From: Candidatus Kapaibacterium sp.
GTDB taxonomy: Bacteria; Bacteroidota; Ignavibacteria; Kapaibacteriales; UBA4661
DNA: 64,000 nucleotides
Reading direction: 5' to 3'
Assembly (NCBI GenBank): GCA_004292595.1
Contig: RDXM01000087.1
Span: forward strand, 1 to 64,000
Shown here: positions 1 to 9,014 of the stretch, in pieces
How the letters are laid out: every line of letters begins with the position of its first letter
Numbering within the stretch: the stretch's first letter is position 1
The notes under the pieces: generated by a model
What the model was told of the DNA's origin: nothing
Seen by the model: the letters and a program-made list of their open reading frames with translations, nothing else
Database searches by the model: none
Translations under genes and position numbers: made by a program

Positions 1-2
1 AG

Positions 3-80
3 GGAAACAGTATCACCAAAGCACAGCGAATGGTAGCGAACAAAATTGACATACTGTTCGACTATTGTTCCAGTGCTTAG
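3..80 (+). CDS. Possible C-terminal end of an upstream gene (partial)
   Basis: One forward frame is open from the window edge to a TAG at 78-80 and reads as a hydrophilic tail ending FDYCSSA. It could be the last 25 residues of a gene beginning outside the window. The other two forward frames close sooner. Nothing in it is recognisable, and a chance open frame of this length is quite possible. Confidence 0.25.
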   Translation, partial: GNSITKAQRMVANKIDILFDYCSSA

Positions 81-90
81 GATGCAACAG

Positions 91-197
91 CCCTCCCCTT
101 GATAAAGGGGGAACGGGGGATTAAACGGCTTAACACCGCTTCAAATCTACTCGTTGCACGGAGCAAATCCCCCGTTCCCCCTTTGTCAAGGGGGCAA
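91..197. repeat. G/C-rich inverted-repeat element, copy 1 (upstream of murF)
   Basis: Two arms of about 30 bp, the left containing GATAAAGGGGGAACGGGGGA and the right its near-complement, flank a spacer of about 45 bp. A second copy lies at 49601-49712, with the shared spacer motif AACACCGCT. Read through in the murF frame it encodes a peptide beginning IKGERGI and ending SPVPPLSRG. The right end supplies an ATG (198-200) in frame with murF, so the element extends that open frame upstream without being part of the enzyme. Confidence 0.8.
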
Positions 198-254
198 ATG
201 AGTGAAGTTGCTGTGCTTTTCTCAGTAATTATCCCTCACCAACGCTATGAATAC

Positions 255-1727
255 ATGAGCAATTTCCCCCCACAGAATACCGCTTCTTTCACACGCAACG
301 ACCTTATTGAAATCTTTGGAACACAAGTAATGGCAAGCCTTCCAAAGAATTGTGCTGTTTCTGGTATTTCCACTGATACGCGCTCTTTGCACAAAGGAAA
401 TATCTTCGTCGCGCTTGTGGGAGAGCGGTTTGATGCCCATTCGCTTCTTGCCGAAGCCGTGCAGAAAGGCGCGTCCTTGCTCGTGGTCAATGAATCATTT
501 TTAGCAACAAATCCCAGTCTTGATGCGCCGTACATCGCTGTTCCGAACACGCTTCACGCGCTCGGCGCACTAGCGCATTTTCACCGATGTCGGTTTGAAA
601 TTCCCATTGTTGCCGTAGCGGGCGCGGCGGGAAAAACCACCACGAAAGAGCTGATTTCATGCGTGTTGGAGCGTGATTACACCGTTTTGAAAACCGAAGG
701 AAATTTCAACAATCAAGTCGGTGTGCCGCTTACGCTCTTGCGTTTGGAGGAATCACACACAGCAGCTGTTGTGGAAATTGGCACGAATGAGCCGGGCGAA
801 ATTGAGATTTTATCGAATATTGTTGCTCCAACGCATGGTATTATCACGAATATTGGCAAAGAGCATTTAGAAAAACTGATTGATTTGGATGGCGTAGAAC
901 GCGAAGAAACCGAGCTTTTCCGCTACTTGGAGCAAACAGGCGGCACAGGCATTTTGAATCTCGACGACGAGCGTTTGCGCAAACAAGCCGCGTACTTGCC
1001 CTCGCAATGTTCGTATTCGCTCGCGCCACGCTCGGAGCGTAAGGCAGATTTATCGGCATCGGTGCAACTGAGCGCAAGCGGCGAACCCGTTATGCGTTTT
1101 GCCTACAAACTCGGCAAACAACGCGCTACGGCTGATGTTCAGCTTCGTATTGTTGGCATGACAATGGCACAAAACGCGCTTGCGGCGGCGGCAGTCGGGT
1201 GTTCGCTCGGCGTGAGCTTGGGTAATATCGTTTCGGCACTGCGCAGCTTTGTTCCGACAAGCTCTGATGCGGGGTACGGGCGCATGGTTGTCGAAAAATT
1301 GAAAACGCAAGGACGAGAAATCACGCTGCTGAACGACTGCTACAACGCCAATCCAACCTCCATGGATGCTGCTCTCACCACACTTCGCACTTTACCAAAA
1401 GCACACGCAAAGCAGCGTAAAATCGCGGTTTTGGGCGATATGCGTGAACTCGGCAATTCTGCCCGCGAGGAACATTTGCGCTGCGTGAAAGAGTTGTACA
1501 CTGCATCGTGGCTTGATGTTGTCATACTTTTGGGTGAAGAAATGCGCATTGCTTTTGATACAATGAACCAAGCATCCGTGCGCTCTTCGGTGCAGTTTGC
1601 CGAAGATATTGCTGCCTGTGTTACGGCTTTACACGCCGTTATGCAGGAGGGTGATATTGTCCTCATCAAAGGTTCGCGTGGTATGAAGTTGGAACAAGTT
1701 ATAGAGCGGCTTACAAGCGATAATTGA
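255..1727 (+). CDS. murF: UDP-N-acetylmuramoyl-tripeptide--D-alanyl-D-alanine ligase
   Basis: MurF adds D-Ala-D-Ala to the UDP-MurNAc-tripeptide in the cytoplasm, the last soluble step of peptidoglycan precursor synthesis. The 490-residue product has the Mur-ligase ATP loop GAAGKTT at about 123-129, then NNQVGVP, EIGTNEPGE, the central-domain motif NDCYNANP at about 360-367, LGDMRELG, and a C-terminal KGSRGM. The open frame starts earlier (99), but the first 52 codons come from an inverted-repeat element and have no MurF character. I place the start at ATG 255, where family-like sequence (RNDLIEIFG) begins. It is followed 44 bp later by fabZ on the same strand, probably co-transcribed. The rest of the usual division and cell-wall cluster is not adjacent. 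Confidence 0.95.
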   Translation: MSNFPPQNTASFTRNDLIEIFGTQVMASLPKNCAVSGISTDTRSLHKGNIFVALVGERFDAHSLLAEAVQKGASLLVVNESFLATNPSLDAPYIAVPNTLHALGALAHFHRCRFEIPIVAVAGAAGKTTTKELISCVLERDYTVLKTEGNFNNQVGVPLTLLRLEESHTAAVVEIGTNEPGEIEILSNIVAPTHGIITNIGKEHLEKLIDLDGVEREETELFRYLEQTGGTGILNLDDERLRKQAAYLPSQCSYSLAPRSERKADLSASVQLSASGEPVMRFAYKLGKQRATADVQLRIVGMTMAQNALAAAAVGCSLGVSLGNIVSALRSFVPTSSDAGYGRMVVEKLKTQGREITLLNDCYNANPTSMDAALTTLRTLPKAHAKQRKIAVLGDMRELGNSAREEHLRCVKELYTASWLDVVILLGEEMRIAFDTMNQASVRSSVQFAEDIAACVTALHAVMQEGDIVLIKGSRGMKLEQVIERLTSDN

Positions 1728-1771
1728 CCATAGAATTACAAACATTTCCCTCACATTTTTTGCAACAATCT

Positions 1772-2230
1772 ATGATGGACATTAACCAAATTATGGCGGC
1801 TCTGCCGCACCGTTACCCGTTTTTGCTGGTGGATAGAATTACGGACGTACACCAAGAAACACAGACCATCACGGGCTACAAAAACGTTACTATCAACGAG
1901 CAGTTTTTTAACGGACATTTTCCCGGACGACCAATTATGCCAGGCGTTCTGATTGTCGAAGCAATGGCGCAAACAGGCGGTTTGCTGCTCCTGAACTCGC
2001 CCGCTTTTACAACGCCCGATGCAAACGGTGTTGTGAAAGAAAAGCTCGTTTTATTCATGGGAATTAACAATGCAAAATTCCGCAAACCCGTTGTTCCGGG
2101 CGATAAATTAGTCTTTCAAGTGAAAATGCTCCGCCAGCGTTTGGGAACATTCACGATGGAAGGCAAGGCGTTTGTGGACGATGTGCTTGTGGCTGAGGCG
2201 GAGCTTATGGCGGCAATCGTTGATAAATAA
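1772..2230 (+). CDS. fabZ: 3-hydroxyacyl-ACP dehydratase
   Basis: FabZ dehydrates 3-hydroxyacyl-ACP in type II fatty-acid synthesis, a hot-dog-fold cytoplasmic enzyme. The product of about 152 residues opens with the family N-terminus (ALPHRYPFLLVDRI) and carries the active-site segment NGHFPGRPIMPG, with catalytic His49, and the helix VEAMAQ with Glu63. The frame extends upstream to a TTG at 1724 overlapping the end of murF, but the ATG pair at 1772/1775 matches the normal FabZ start. In many Bacteroidota FabZ is fused to LpxC; here it stands alone. Its position after murF suggests a short envelope-precursor operon. Confidence 0.95.
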   Translation: MMDINQIMAALPHRYPFLLVDRITDVHQETQTITGYKNVTINEQFFNGHFPGRPIMPGVLIVEAMAQTGGLLLLNSPAFTTPDANGVVKEKLVLFMGINNAKFRKPVVPGDKLVFQVKMLRQRLGTFTMEGKAFVDDVLVAEAELMAAIVDK

Positions 2231-2357
2231 TTTCTTTGCACTACTGTGGAATTGCGCAAAAAACATCGCCCAGAAGCGAAACCACGCGGCACAAAAAAAC
2301 GTACATAAGCCTAGCATTTATCACAGATTCAGGCATTTACCATTTTCTTGAAAAGCA

Positions 2358-5300
2358 ATGAACTATCAAGCAGGAAATTATCAAACACTCTACAACACGC
2401 TCCGCGAGCGGCTTCTCAGCACACGCACGAAGGAATTGAACATTTCGCTGACATCGGGTTTGCTGCTCGCAGTGGCGTGTTCACTGGCGTTGCTACTTGT
2501 TTTGACGGGCATTGAAGCACTTGCTTTTTCGGGCGTTGTCTCGCGGACGAGTATGGTTGCGGTCTGGGGCGTAGGGACGCTTGCTGCCTTGTGGTATTTT
2601 GCTGGGAACCCGCTTGCTGTCGCGCTTGGCATAAAGAAAAAACAAACGGAAGAGGAAATCGCGCTCCGTGTGGGCAATGCGTTTCCCGACCTTGGCGATA
2701 AATTGTTGAATGCACTGCAGTTGTATAGCTCTCACACAAACACCTCATCAATACTTGGTTCGCAGGAATTAGCCTTAGCAAGTTTTGGTGCAATCGGAAC
2801 AAAAGCGGAAACGCTAGATTTCACTGCGATTGTCAACGAAGAACCCCGCAAGCGCGCGCTCATGCTCTTTGGTGGCGTTGCTGCGCTTGCAGCACTCATG
2901 TTTACAGTCTTTCCGACTGGCATGGGTTCTGCGTTGAAGCGTTTGCGGTACTTTTCGCAGTCGTTTATTCCGCCTGCGCCATTTGTCTTGGAAATTGCGC
3001 CATTGGAAGAAAAGATTGTACGCGGCGCAAATGCAGAGATTCGCGTTTTCACGAAGCCAAATAGCGAGGTTGCAAAATATGCTCCGCCGACGGAAATCAT
3101 GCTCCGCGTCCGCGAGCGCATGACGGATGCAAACGGCGTGGCAACAAGCGAAGGACAAGAAACCTTTGATTCCTTCACGCTTCGCGCCGATTCTGCGGGT
3201 GTGTTTCGCTATGAAGTTCCAGCAGTGAAACGCGGCGTGGAATTTTACGCCGAAGTGCCTTGGTACATAGATTTTGTGCGCTCTGCAACGGGGCGCATTT
3301 CCGTAGTCGATAAGCCCGATATTCGGTCGCTGACAGGCAATGTTATTCCGCCAAGCTACACCAAAAATCCGCCGCGCAGCCTTGATGAAAACACGGCTTC
3401 GGTGATGAGCGTTGCGGGTTCGCGGGTGGAATTGTCGGTTTTATCAAGCAAATCTCTCAAAACCGCACAGATAGTGCTGTTGAAGCGTCGTGGCAATGAT
3501 TCTACTCGCGTGGACACAGCATTTGTGCCGCTTTCGGTGAAATCCGACAACGACCGCCGCGCCACAGGCGGCTTCGCGGTCAATTTCAACGGCGAGTATT
3601 TTCTCCGCGTTACTGACCTTGCGGGCGAACAAAACGAAAATCCAATTCGTTATTCCGTGCTTGCGCTTCAGGACGGAATGCCGTCAATTACCATGTTACA
3701 GCCCAGTGGTGATGCGGAATTGACGGAATCTGCGCTCCTGCCAATGAAGTTCACCGTGAGCGACGATTACGGCTTTTCTGCCATGACCTTGCACTATCGC
3801 CGCACGGAATCGCGCTATTCGCCGCCGCAGAAGGATTTCGCCGTGCTGCGCCTCTCCACGCCGCTCGACAAAGCCGCAGAAGTGCCGTATTTGTGGGATT
3901 TGAACAAGCTCGGCATCGCGCCTGCGGACAAGTTTGAATTTTTCGTGCAAATCACGGACAACGACGTGGTAACGGGACCGAAATCTGCCCGCACACAAGT
4001 AATGACGGCGCGTTTGCCGTCGTTGGATGAAATTTTCAAAGAAGCAGACAAAACGCAGGATATTGCGCAAAAAGAATTGCAAAAAATCCTGAAAGAATCC
4101 GAGCAGATGAAGCGTGAAGCGGAGGAAGTAAGCCGCGAATTGCGCAAACAACAGGAAAAACCGCAAGCCGATTGGAAAGAAAAAAAGCGTTTGGAAGACC
4201 TTTTGAAAAAGCAGGAAGATTTCCAAAAGCGCGTGGAAGATGTGCAGAAGCAGTTGGAGCAGATGACCGACAAATTGCAGCAAAATCAGACCATTTCGCC
4301 CGAAACGCTGAAGCAATACATGGAGGTTCAAAAGCTCCTGAAGCAAGTAAACGCGCCAGAATTGCAAAAAGCAATGCAGCAAATGCAACGCGCAATGGAG
4401 CAGATGCAGCCCGAGCAAATGCAACAAGCATTGCAAAAATTTCAGTTCAATGAGGAAGATTTTAAGAAATCCATTGAGCGCACAATGAAGATTTTGCAAC
4501 GGGTTCAGGCGAATCAAAAAGCGGACGAACTCACCAAACGCGCACAGGAACTGGAAGAAAAGCAAGCCGACCTCGAAAAGCAAATGCAAAACGCCAACAT
4601 GAACGACAAGCAAAAGCGTGAAGAACTCGCGCAGCAACAAGAGCGTTTGAAGGAAGATTTGCAGAGCATGGACAAGGAAATGCAAGATTTGGAGAAGTTG
4701 ATGAAGGACATTCAGGAAAAAGGCGGACGCGATATGCCGATGGATGAACTCAAAAAAGCGCAAGAGGCGATGAATAAAGAAGAGACCGAAAAATCGATGC
4801 AGGACGCGAAAGAGGAAATGCAAAAAGGCGACCAACAACAAGCGCAAAAGCAGCAACAAAAGGCGCAACAGAACTTGCAGAAATTCGCTCAGCAAATGAA
4901 AAATTTGAAAAAGGAAATGCAGCGCAACGTCCAGCAAGAGGCGGTGCGGCAGATGCAAAAAGCCACGCAAAATATGCTCGAACTCTCGAAGCGGCAAGAG
5001 CAACTGAAGCAGCAAAGCCAAAATATGGATTACAATTCCACGCAGTTCCGCGACGCAGCGCAAGACCAAGTAAACGCGCTTCAGGACTTGAAAAACGTGA
5101 TTAGCCGTATGTCGGAATTGGCGCAGAAATCCTTCTCGGTTACGCCCGAAATGGGCAAGGAACTGGGCGAAGCGATGCAGCAAATGGAAAACGCCACACA
5201 AAGCCTCGAAGACCGCAACGCCCAACAGGCACAACAGCAGCAAAATGGCGCGATGTCGGCAATGAACCGCGCCGCCGCGCAGATGCAGCAAATGTTGGGG

Positions 5301-5966
5301 CAAATGCAAGGCAATGGCTCTGGCAACGGGCAACAGGGCGAGCAAGGCGACAGCATGGGGCAACAAGGCTCGTCGTCAGGGTTTATGGAGAGTTTGCAAC
5401 GGGCAGCCGCACAGCAACAGGCTTTGAACCAAGCCATGCAGCAAATGATGCAAGGTCAGCAACAGGGTCAAGGCGGACAACGCTTGCAGCAACAAGGTCA
5501 GGGACAAGGGCAACAACCAGGCGGCGAGCAGGCAGGGCGCATGGCGGGTCAGCAAGAGGCAATTCGCAAGCAGTTGGAGGAATTGAACAAGCAAAACCAA
5601 ACAGGCGGCAAAAAGGCACTCGGCAGCTTGGACAAACTCGCACAGGAAATGCAGGAAATTGTACAAGACTTAAAAAGTGGAAATATCACGGACGAAACCT
5701 TGCGCCGTCAAGAGCGCATATTATCTCGTCTCTTGGATGCGTCGCGCTCCACCCGCGAGCAGGATTTTGAAAAACAGCGCGAAGCAAAAACCTCTGCAAA
5801 CGTTGCTCGCACAAGCCCAACGGCGATTGACCTTTCCACGCAAGAAGGGAAAAATCGTGCGTTGCAAGAGCTGTTGCGCAATCTGAAACAAGGCTACACC
5901 AAAGACTACGAGGCACTTATTCGCAAGTATTTTGAGGCATTGCAGAAGACGGGCGCGAATCAGTAG
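2358..5966 (+). CDS. DUF4175-like coiled-coil membrane protein
   Basis: This 1202-residue protein has three hydrophobic segments near the N-terminus (about 31-58, 66-90 and 167-187). A beta-rich, Ig-like region follows to about 550, then some 600 residues of almost continuous Gln/Lys/Glu/Met-rich coiled coil with a Gly/Gln low-complexity stretch near 985-1070. The layout matches DUF4175-type proteins of Bacteroidota and low-complexity membrane proteins of Alphaproteobacteria, whose function is not established. The coiled coil probably lies in the periplasm and could span toward the wall or outer membrane. A long Leu-rich antisense frame runs opposite the coiled coil and is a compositional shadow. 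Start ATG 2358; the gene is 127 bp from fabZ. Confidence 0.75.
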   Translation: MNYQAGNYQTLYNTLRERLLSTRTKELNISLTSGLLLAVACSLALLLVLTGIEALAFSGVVSRTSMVAVWGVGTLAALWYFAGNPLAVALGIKKKQTEEEIALRVGNAFPDLGDKLLNALQLYSSHTNTSSILGSQELALASFGAIGTKAETLDFTAIVNEEPRKRALMLFGGVAALAALMFTVFPTGMGSALKRLRYFSQSFIPPAPFVLEIAPLEEKIVRGANAEIRVFTKPNSEVAKYAPPTEIMLRVRERMTDANGVATSEGQETFDSFTLRADSAGVFRYEVPAVKRGVEFYAEVPWYIDFVRSATGRISVVDKPDIRSLTGNVIPPSYTKNPPRSLDENTASVMSVAGSRVELSVLSSKSLKTAQIVLLKRRGNDSTRVDTAFVPLSVKSDNDRRATGGFAVNFNGEYFLRVTDLAGEQNENPIRYSVLALQDGMPSITMLQPSGDAELTESALLPMKFTVSDDYGFSAMTLHYRRTESRYSPPQKDFAVLRLSTPLDKAAEVPYLWDLNKLGIAPADKFEFFVQITDNDVVTGPKSARTQVMTARLPSLDEIFKEADKTQDIAQKELQKILKESEQMKREAEEVSRELRKQQEKPQADWKEKKRLEDLLKKQEDFQKRVEDVQKQLEQMTDKLQQNQTISPETLKQYMEVQKLLKQVNAPELQKAMQQMQRAMEQMQPEQMQQALQKFQFNEEDFKKSIERTMKILQRVQANQKADELTKRAQELEEKQADLEKQMQNANMNDKQKREELAQQQERLKEDLQSMDKEMQDLEKLMKDIQEKGGRDMPMDELKKAQEAMNKEETEKSMQDAKEEMQKGDQQQAQKQQQKAQQNLQKFAQQMKNLKKEMQRNVQQEAVRQMQKATQNMLELSKRQEQLKQQSQNMDYNSTQFRDAAQDQVNALQDLKNVISRMSELAQKSFSVTPEMGKELGEAMQQMENATQSLEDRNAQQAQQQQNGAMSAMNRAAAQMQQMLGQMQGNGSGNGQQGEQGDSMGQQGSSSGFMESLQRAAAQQQALNQAMQQMMQGQQQGQGGQRLQQQGQGQGQQPGGEQAGRMAGQQEAIRKQLEELNKQNQTGGKKALGSLDKLAQEMQEIVQDLKSGNITDETLRRQERILSRLLDASRSTREQDFEKQREAKTSANVARTSPTAIDLSTQEGKNRALQELLRNLKQGYTKDYEALIRKYFEALQKTGANQ

Positions 5967-5993
5967 GAAGTATCCGAAAGAGATTGGCGTGAA

Positions 5994-6199
5994 GAAATTT
6001 GAGTATGAAATTTGAGCATGAAATTTGAGTATGATAGGACTTTCGCAAACCTCACAGGCAAGAATGACTGTGCCACTACAAAACTGATAGATACTGGCTT
6101 TGGTGGCACAGACATTCCTGTCTGTGAGGTTCAAAAGCACATTTTGCGAAAGTCCTATATGAAATTTGAATATGAAATTTGAGCATGAAACTTGAGCAT
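5994..6199. repeat. 13-bp tandem repeat split by a palindromic element
   Basis: Three copies of a 13-bp unit (GAAATTTGAGTAT and one-base variants) occupy 5994-6032 and three more occupy 6161-6199. Between them lies the 123-bp inverted-repeat element at 6035-6157. The simplest reading is that an existing tandem array was split by insertion of the element. Confidence 0.8.
6035..6157. mobile_element. MITE-like element, family A copy 1
   Basis: The 123-bp element starts TAGGACTTTCGCAAA and ends with the inverted complement TTTGCGAAAGTCCTA, giving TA at both borders. The core holds two oppositely oriented copies of the GTGGCACAGACA-type palindrome. Family A copies with the same ends occur at 11533-11655 and 12876-12999. 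It encodes no protein. TA borders suggest a Tc1/mariner/IS630-type mechanism, which is an inference because no transposase is present in the window. Confidence 0.75.
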
Positions 6200-6222
6200 T
6201 ATTCTCGCACATTTTTTCAACT

Positions 6223-7986
6223 ATGAAACGTCCTTCGTGGCTTACTATCGGCATTCTGGCTGCTTTGGCGGTGTTTACCTTGCTCACGCTTGGTGTGCGC
6301 TCGGTTGCGGCAGATGAATTTTCAATGTACTGGGCTTCGGCGCAAACGCCATCGGATATTCTCGCGCTGTACTTTTCGCCGAAAGAAAATAATCCGCCTG
6401 GAGTGGCGTTGTTACAGCATTTTTGGGGTCAAGTTTTCGGCTATACGGATGTTCCTTTGCGTGTGTTGTCGCTGGTGTTGGTGGGTGCGGTGTTGTGGGT
6501 GTTGTGGCATTTCGCGCAGTACATGAGTTCGTACTCACTCGTTTCAAATGCAAGGAATCATCAGCCTTTCAGCGAATCGGGCGCACGTGTCCTTGCCGAT
6601 GTGCAGAATCGCGTCTTTCTTCTTGCCGCCACCACGCCGCTTGTGTGGATGAGCGCGAATATTGCCCGCTATCAAGCATTGGCGATGCTTCTCGGCGTTT
6701 CGGGTTTGTATGCGTACACGCGCTGGTTTCGGGAAAAAGAGCATCGGTTCTTGCTGGCGTACGCGCTCTGTGCGGGGCTGTTGTTTTATGTGCATTACCT
6801 CTCGGCAGCAGTATTTGCGCTGTGTGCAGGGCTGCATTATGTTGTGGTGATGGCGGTACAATTTGCCAAACAAGTATCATCGAAAAACAAACATTCTGCG
6901 CAAGAACATTCTGCGCAAGAATTGGCAAAAGAAAAGCCGTTTGAGTATCATGTTCAGCCTCGTGAAATCATGCTCTGGGCTTCGGCGCAAGTGGGAATTA
7001 TTCTGATGATTGTGCCGATTATTTTCACGATTCTGAATGCCTATTCGACTATCAATCTCGGCGTTTCCGCGCCTGTGCAATCAAACAAAATTGTTGCTGC
7101 GATTGCTTTTCTCTCTGCCACCTTGATTGGCGTAATGAATGGCTTCGCGGTTGCTCCTTACGCGCTTTGGGCGGTGGTGCCGATGGCGTTTATTATGCCC
7201 GTTTTGGCATTTATTGCGCTGCGTCGGTCGGATATTTTGAATAATCGGTATGGCTGGATGCTTGTTCTGATGCCGCTTTTGGTGATGTCGGCGGTGGTGG
7301 TGAAAATGTATCCGCCGCTGACGATGTATCTGATTCCATCGGTGCAGCGTGTTCCTTTTGTCGCACCTGTGCTGTGGGTGTTTCTGGGCTTCGCGCTGGT
7401 GCGCATTGCGAACAAACGGCTTCAAACCCTGCTTTTTGTCGTGATTCTCCTCTGCAATGCCTACGCGATTGCGGTGTGGGACTTAAACATCGTCGCAACC
7501 CAGCATACGCCGCCCTTGCAGGAATTACACACCTTTACGCGGCTGCACACCAAGGGCGACAGCAGCACGACGATTGCGCACACCGTGGCGTATCGGTATG
7601 GCATGGAGGGCGTAAATTCGACTTCTCCCAGTTCAAAAAACGCAGTGGAGCGGTATTTGCCCGAAATTCAGTCGTTGTATTGGGCAGAAACGGATATTGC
7701 AAAAGAAGTGAGCCTTGATTCGTGTAAAAACCTTGTACGCAGCATGAATACTCGGCACTGGGTGGTGTTTCAGCGTAATCGCTATGCCGTGAATGCGCAA
7801 CATTTAGCGGACGCACTCACGCAAGAAGGCTACTCAGAAACGGCAGCAATACCCGCACAACAACAGAGCGGGTTCGATGTGTGGATGAAATCAAAGATGA
7901 TGAAATTGTCGTTGCCGGGACTGAAGGATGATGCACTTCCGCAGCGATTTATCTATACGTTTCGGCATTTTGAGCGCGTGAAGTGA
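6223..7986 (+). CDS. GT-C (GT39/PMT-like) membrane glycosyltransferase
   Basis: A 587-residue polytopic membrane protein with about ten hydrophobic segments. The first loop after helix 1 carries the acidic pair Asp31-Glu32 (AADEF), the catalytic signature of GT-C enzymes such as the dolichyl-phosphate-mannose/ArnT families, followed by NNPPGVALLQHFWG, typical of bacterial GT39-type proteins. A soluble C-terminal segment follows. It probably transfers a sugar from a polyprenyl-phosphate donor on the periplasmic face; donor and acceptor cannot be read from sequence. A short in-frame duplication (HSAQE twice) sits in a loop near residue 225. Start ATG 6223, after the split 13-bp repeat array. 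Confidence 0.7.
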   Translation: MKRPSWLTIGILAALAVFTLLTLGVRSVAADEFSMYWASAQTPSDILALYFSPKENNPPGVALLQHFWGQVFGYTDVPLRVLSLVLVGAVLWVLWHFAQYMSSYSLVSNARNHQPFSESGARVLADVQNRVFLLAATTPLVWMSANIARYQALAMLLGVSGLYAYTRWFREKEHRFLLAYALCAGLLFYVHYLSAAVFALCAGLHYVVVMAVQFAKQVSSKNKHSAQEHSAQELAKEKPFEYHVQPREIMLWASAQVGIILMIVPIIFTILNAYSTINLGVSAPVQSNKIVAAIAFLSATLIGVMNGFAVAPYALWAVVPMAFIMPVLAFIALRRSDILNNRYGWMLVLMPLLVMSAVVVKMYPPLTMYLIPSVQRVPFVAPVLWVFLGFALVRIANKRLQTLLFVVILLCNAYAIAVWDLNIVATQHTPPLQELHTFTRLHTKGDSSTTIAHTVAYRYGMEGVNSTSPSSKNAVERYLPEIQSLYWAETDIAKEVSLDSCKNLVRSMNTRHWVVFQRNRYAVNAQHLADALTQEGYSETAAIPAQQQSGFDVWMKSKMMKLSLPGLKDDALPQRFIYTFRHFERVK

Positions 7987-8012
7987 TGCGGACTATTTCA
8001 CCGAAATTTTCC

Positions 8013-8126
8013 TAAGGAACGGTTCAAAAATAAAGTACCACTTTTTTGGCTTCAGTGGCACAGACATTCCTGTCTGTGAGTCCTGATGCGGCTTTGAAGA
8101 CTCACAGACAAGAATGTCTGTGCTAC
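8013..8126. mobile_element. MITE-like element, family B, right end lost
   Basis: It begins TAAGGAACGG and continues through two inverted GTGGCACAGACA-type palindromes, as in the copies at 26119, 57719 and 59930. The expected complementary right end is missing, and the sequence runs directly into a family C element at 8127. This looks like a nested or abutting insertion that truncated the older copy. Confidence 0.6.
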
Positions 8127-8256
8127 TAGTAGTCCATCAAATGAGTTTTAAGAGGAGCAGACAAGAGTGTCTGCTCTACCGAAGCCAGTATTGACGGTAG
8201 CGCAGACACTCTTGTCTGCGCTACGAGACGCTAAAAACTTGTTTGACGGACTACTA
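8127..8256. mobile_element. MITE-like element, family C
   Basis: A 130-bp element with ends TAGTAGTCCATCAAA and its near-complement TTTGACGGACTACTA, again with TA at both borders. The core is a variant palindrome pair (GCAGACAAGAGTGTCTGC and GCAGACACTCTTGTCTGC). It lies between the convergent glycosyltransferase and pseudouridine synthase genes. The ends differ from families A and B but the core is clearly related. Confidence 0.65.
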
Positions 8257-8275
8257 GTGAAGAAAACTCGCGCAT

Positions 8276-8875
8276 TTATTTCGACATCATTCCTAATACC
8301 AAATTACGCTCTTCCTCGCTCAATTCCCGCCAAACACCGCATCTGAGCTTGCTGTTTTCGTCCGATAGTGGGAGAAAAAGTGCGCCAATCTGCACACGCA
8401 CAAGGCGGAGCGTTGGGAAGCCACAGGCAGCCGTCATTCGGCGCACTTGGCGGTTTTTGCCTTCGCTGATCTCCAGAGCAATCCACGAGGCGGGGATATT
8501 TTTGCGAACACGAATAGGCGGAAGCCGCTCTGGAAGCCGCTCGGTTTCTTGCTCCGCGAGATGCCACGCTTTGCAGGGGCGTGTTGTGTAGTCCTGCACA
8601 CGAACACCGCCCGAAAGCCTCGCTACATCTTGTTCTGTGGGAATGCCTTCTACCTGAACCCAGTATCTGCGCGGGTGTGCATATTTTGGCTCAAGCAAAT
8701 ACTTCACAATACGTGCTTCGTCCGACAAAAGCAAAAAGCCCTCCGAATCAGCATCTAAGCGACCAACAGGATAAACATTTGGCGGAAAACCAAACTCCGC
8801 TAAGGTGCGATTCTGCGCGGCATCGCTTGTGAACTGCGAGAGTATGCCAAAGGGCTTGTAGAAGGCAAGAAGCAT
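8276..8875 (-). CDS. rluE: RsuA/RluE-family rRNA pseudouridine synthase
   Basis: A 199-residue cytoplasmic enzyme converting a uridine in rRNA to pseudouridine. It starts with the short RluE-type N-terminus (FYKPFGILSQF) without an S4 domain and carries the catalytic motif GRLDADSEGFLLL with Asp41. The C-terminal basic motif GKNRQVRRMTAACGFPTLRL is characteristic of the RsuA/RluB/RluE/RluF family. Length and lack of S4 favour RluE, which modifies 23S rRNA in E. coli; the exact target base is inferred. It is divergent from the sensor kinase gene at 9015, with a short AT-rich region between. Confidence 0.88.
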   Translation of the reverse strand: MLLAFYKPFGILSQFTSDAAQNRTLAEFGFPPNVYPVGRLDADSEGFLLLSDEARIVKYLLEPKYAHPRRYWVQVEGIPTEQDVARLSGGVRVQDYTTRPCKAWHLAEQETERLPERLPPIRVRKNIPASWIALEISEGKNRQVRRMTAACGFPTLRLVRVQIGALFLPLSDENSKLRCGVWRELSEEERNLVLGMMSK

Positions 8876-9014
8876 GAGAGAAAAGGAGATTTGTTATTGT
8901 GAAAAAAAAGGCGTTTCTTTGTTACAATTGATTATTTGATTATTGATTGTTTGAATTATATAAAGCTCAATGCGCTTCATGTCCTATCAATCATCATTGC
9001 TTGCATATCACATT

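Noticed and set aside
3696-5366. A 556-codon reverse-strand open frame, Leu/His/Phe-rich
   Set aside because: It is exactly opposite the Gln/Lys/Glu coiled coil of the 1202-residue protein; complementary codons of a Gln-rich sequence give Leu-rich antisense. No start signal or family.
5994-6199. CRISPR-like appearance of spaced 13-bp repeats
   Set aside because: The units are contiguous without spacers, too short, and there are no cas genes; it is a simple tandem array.
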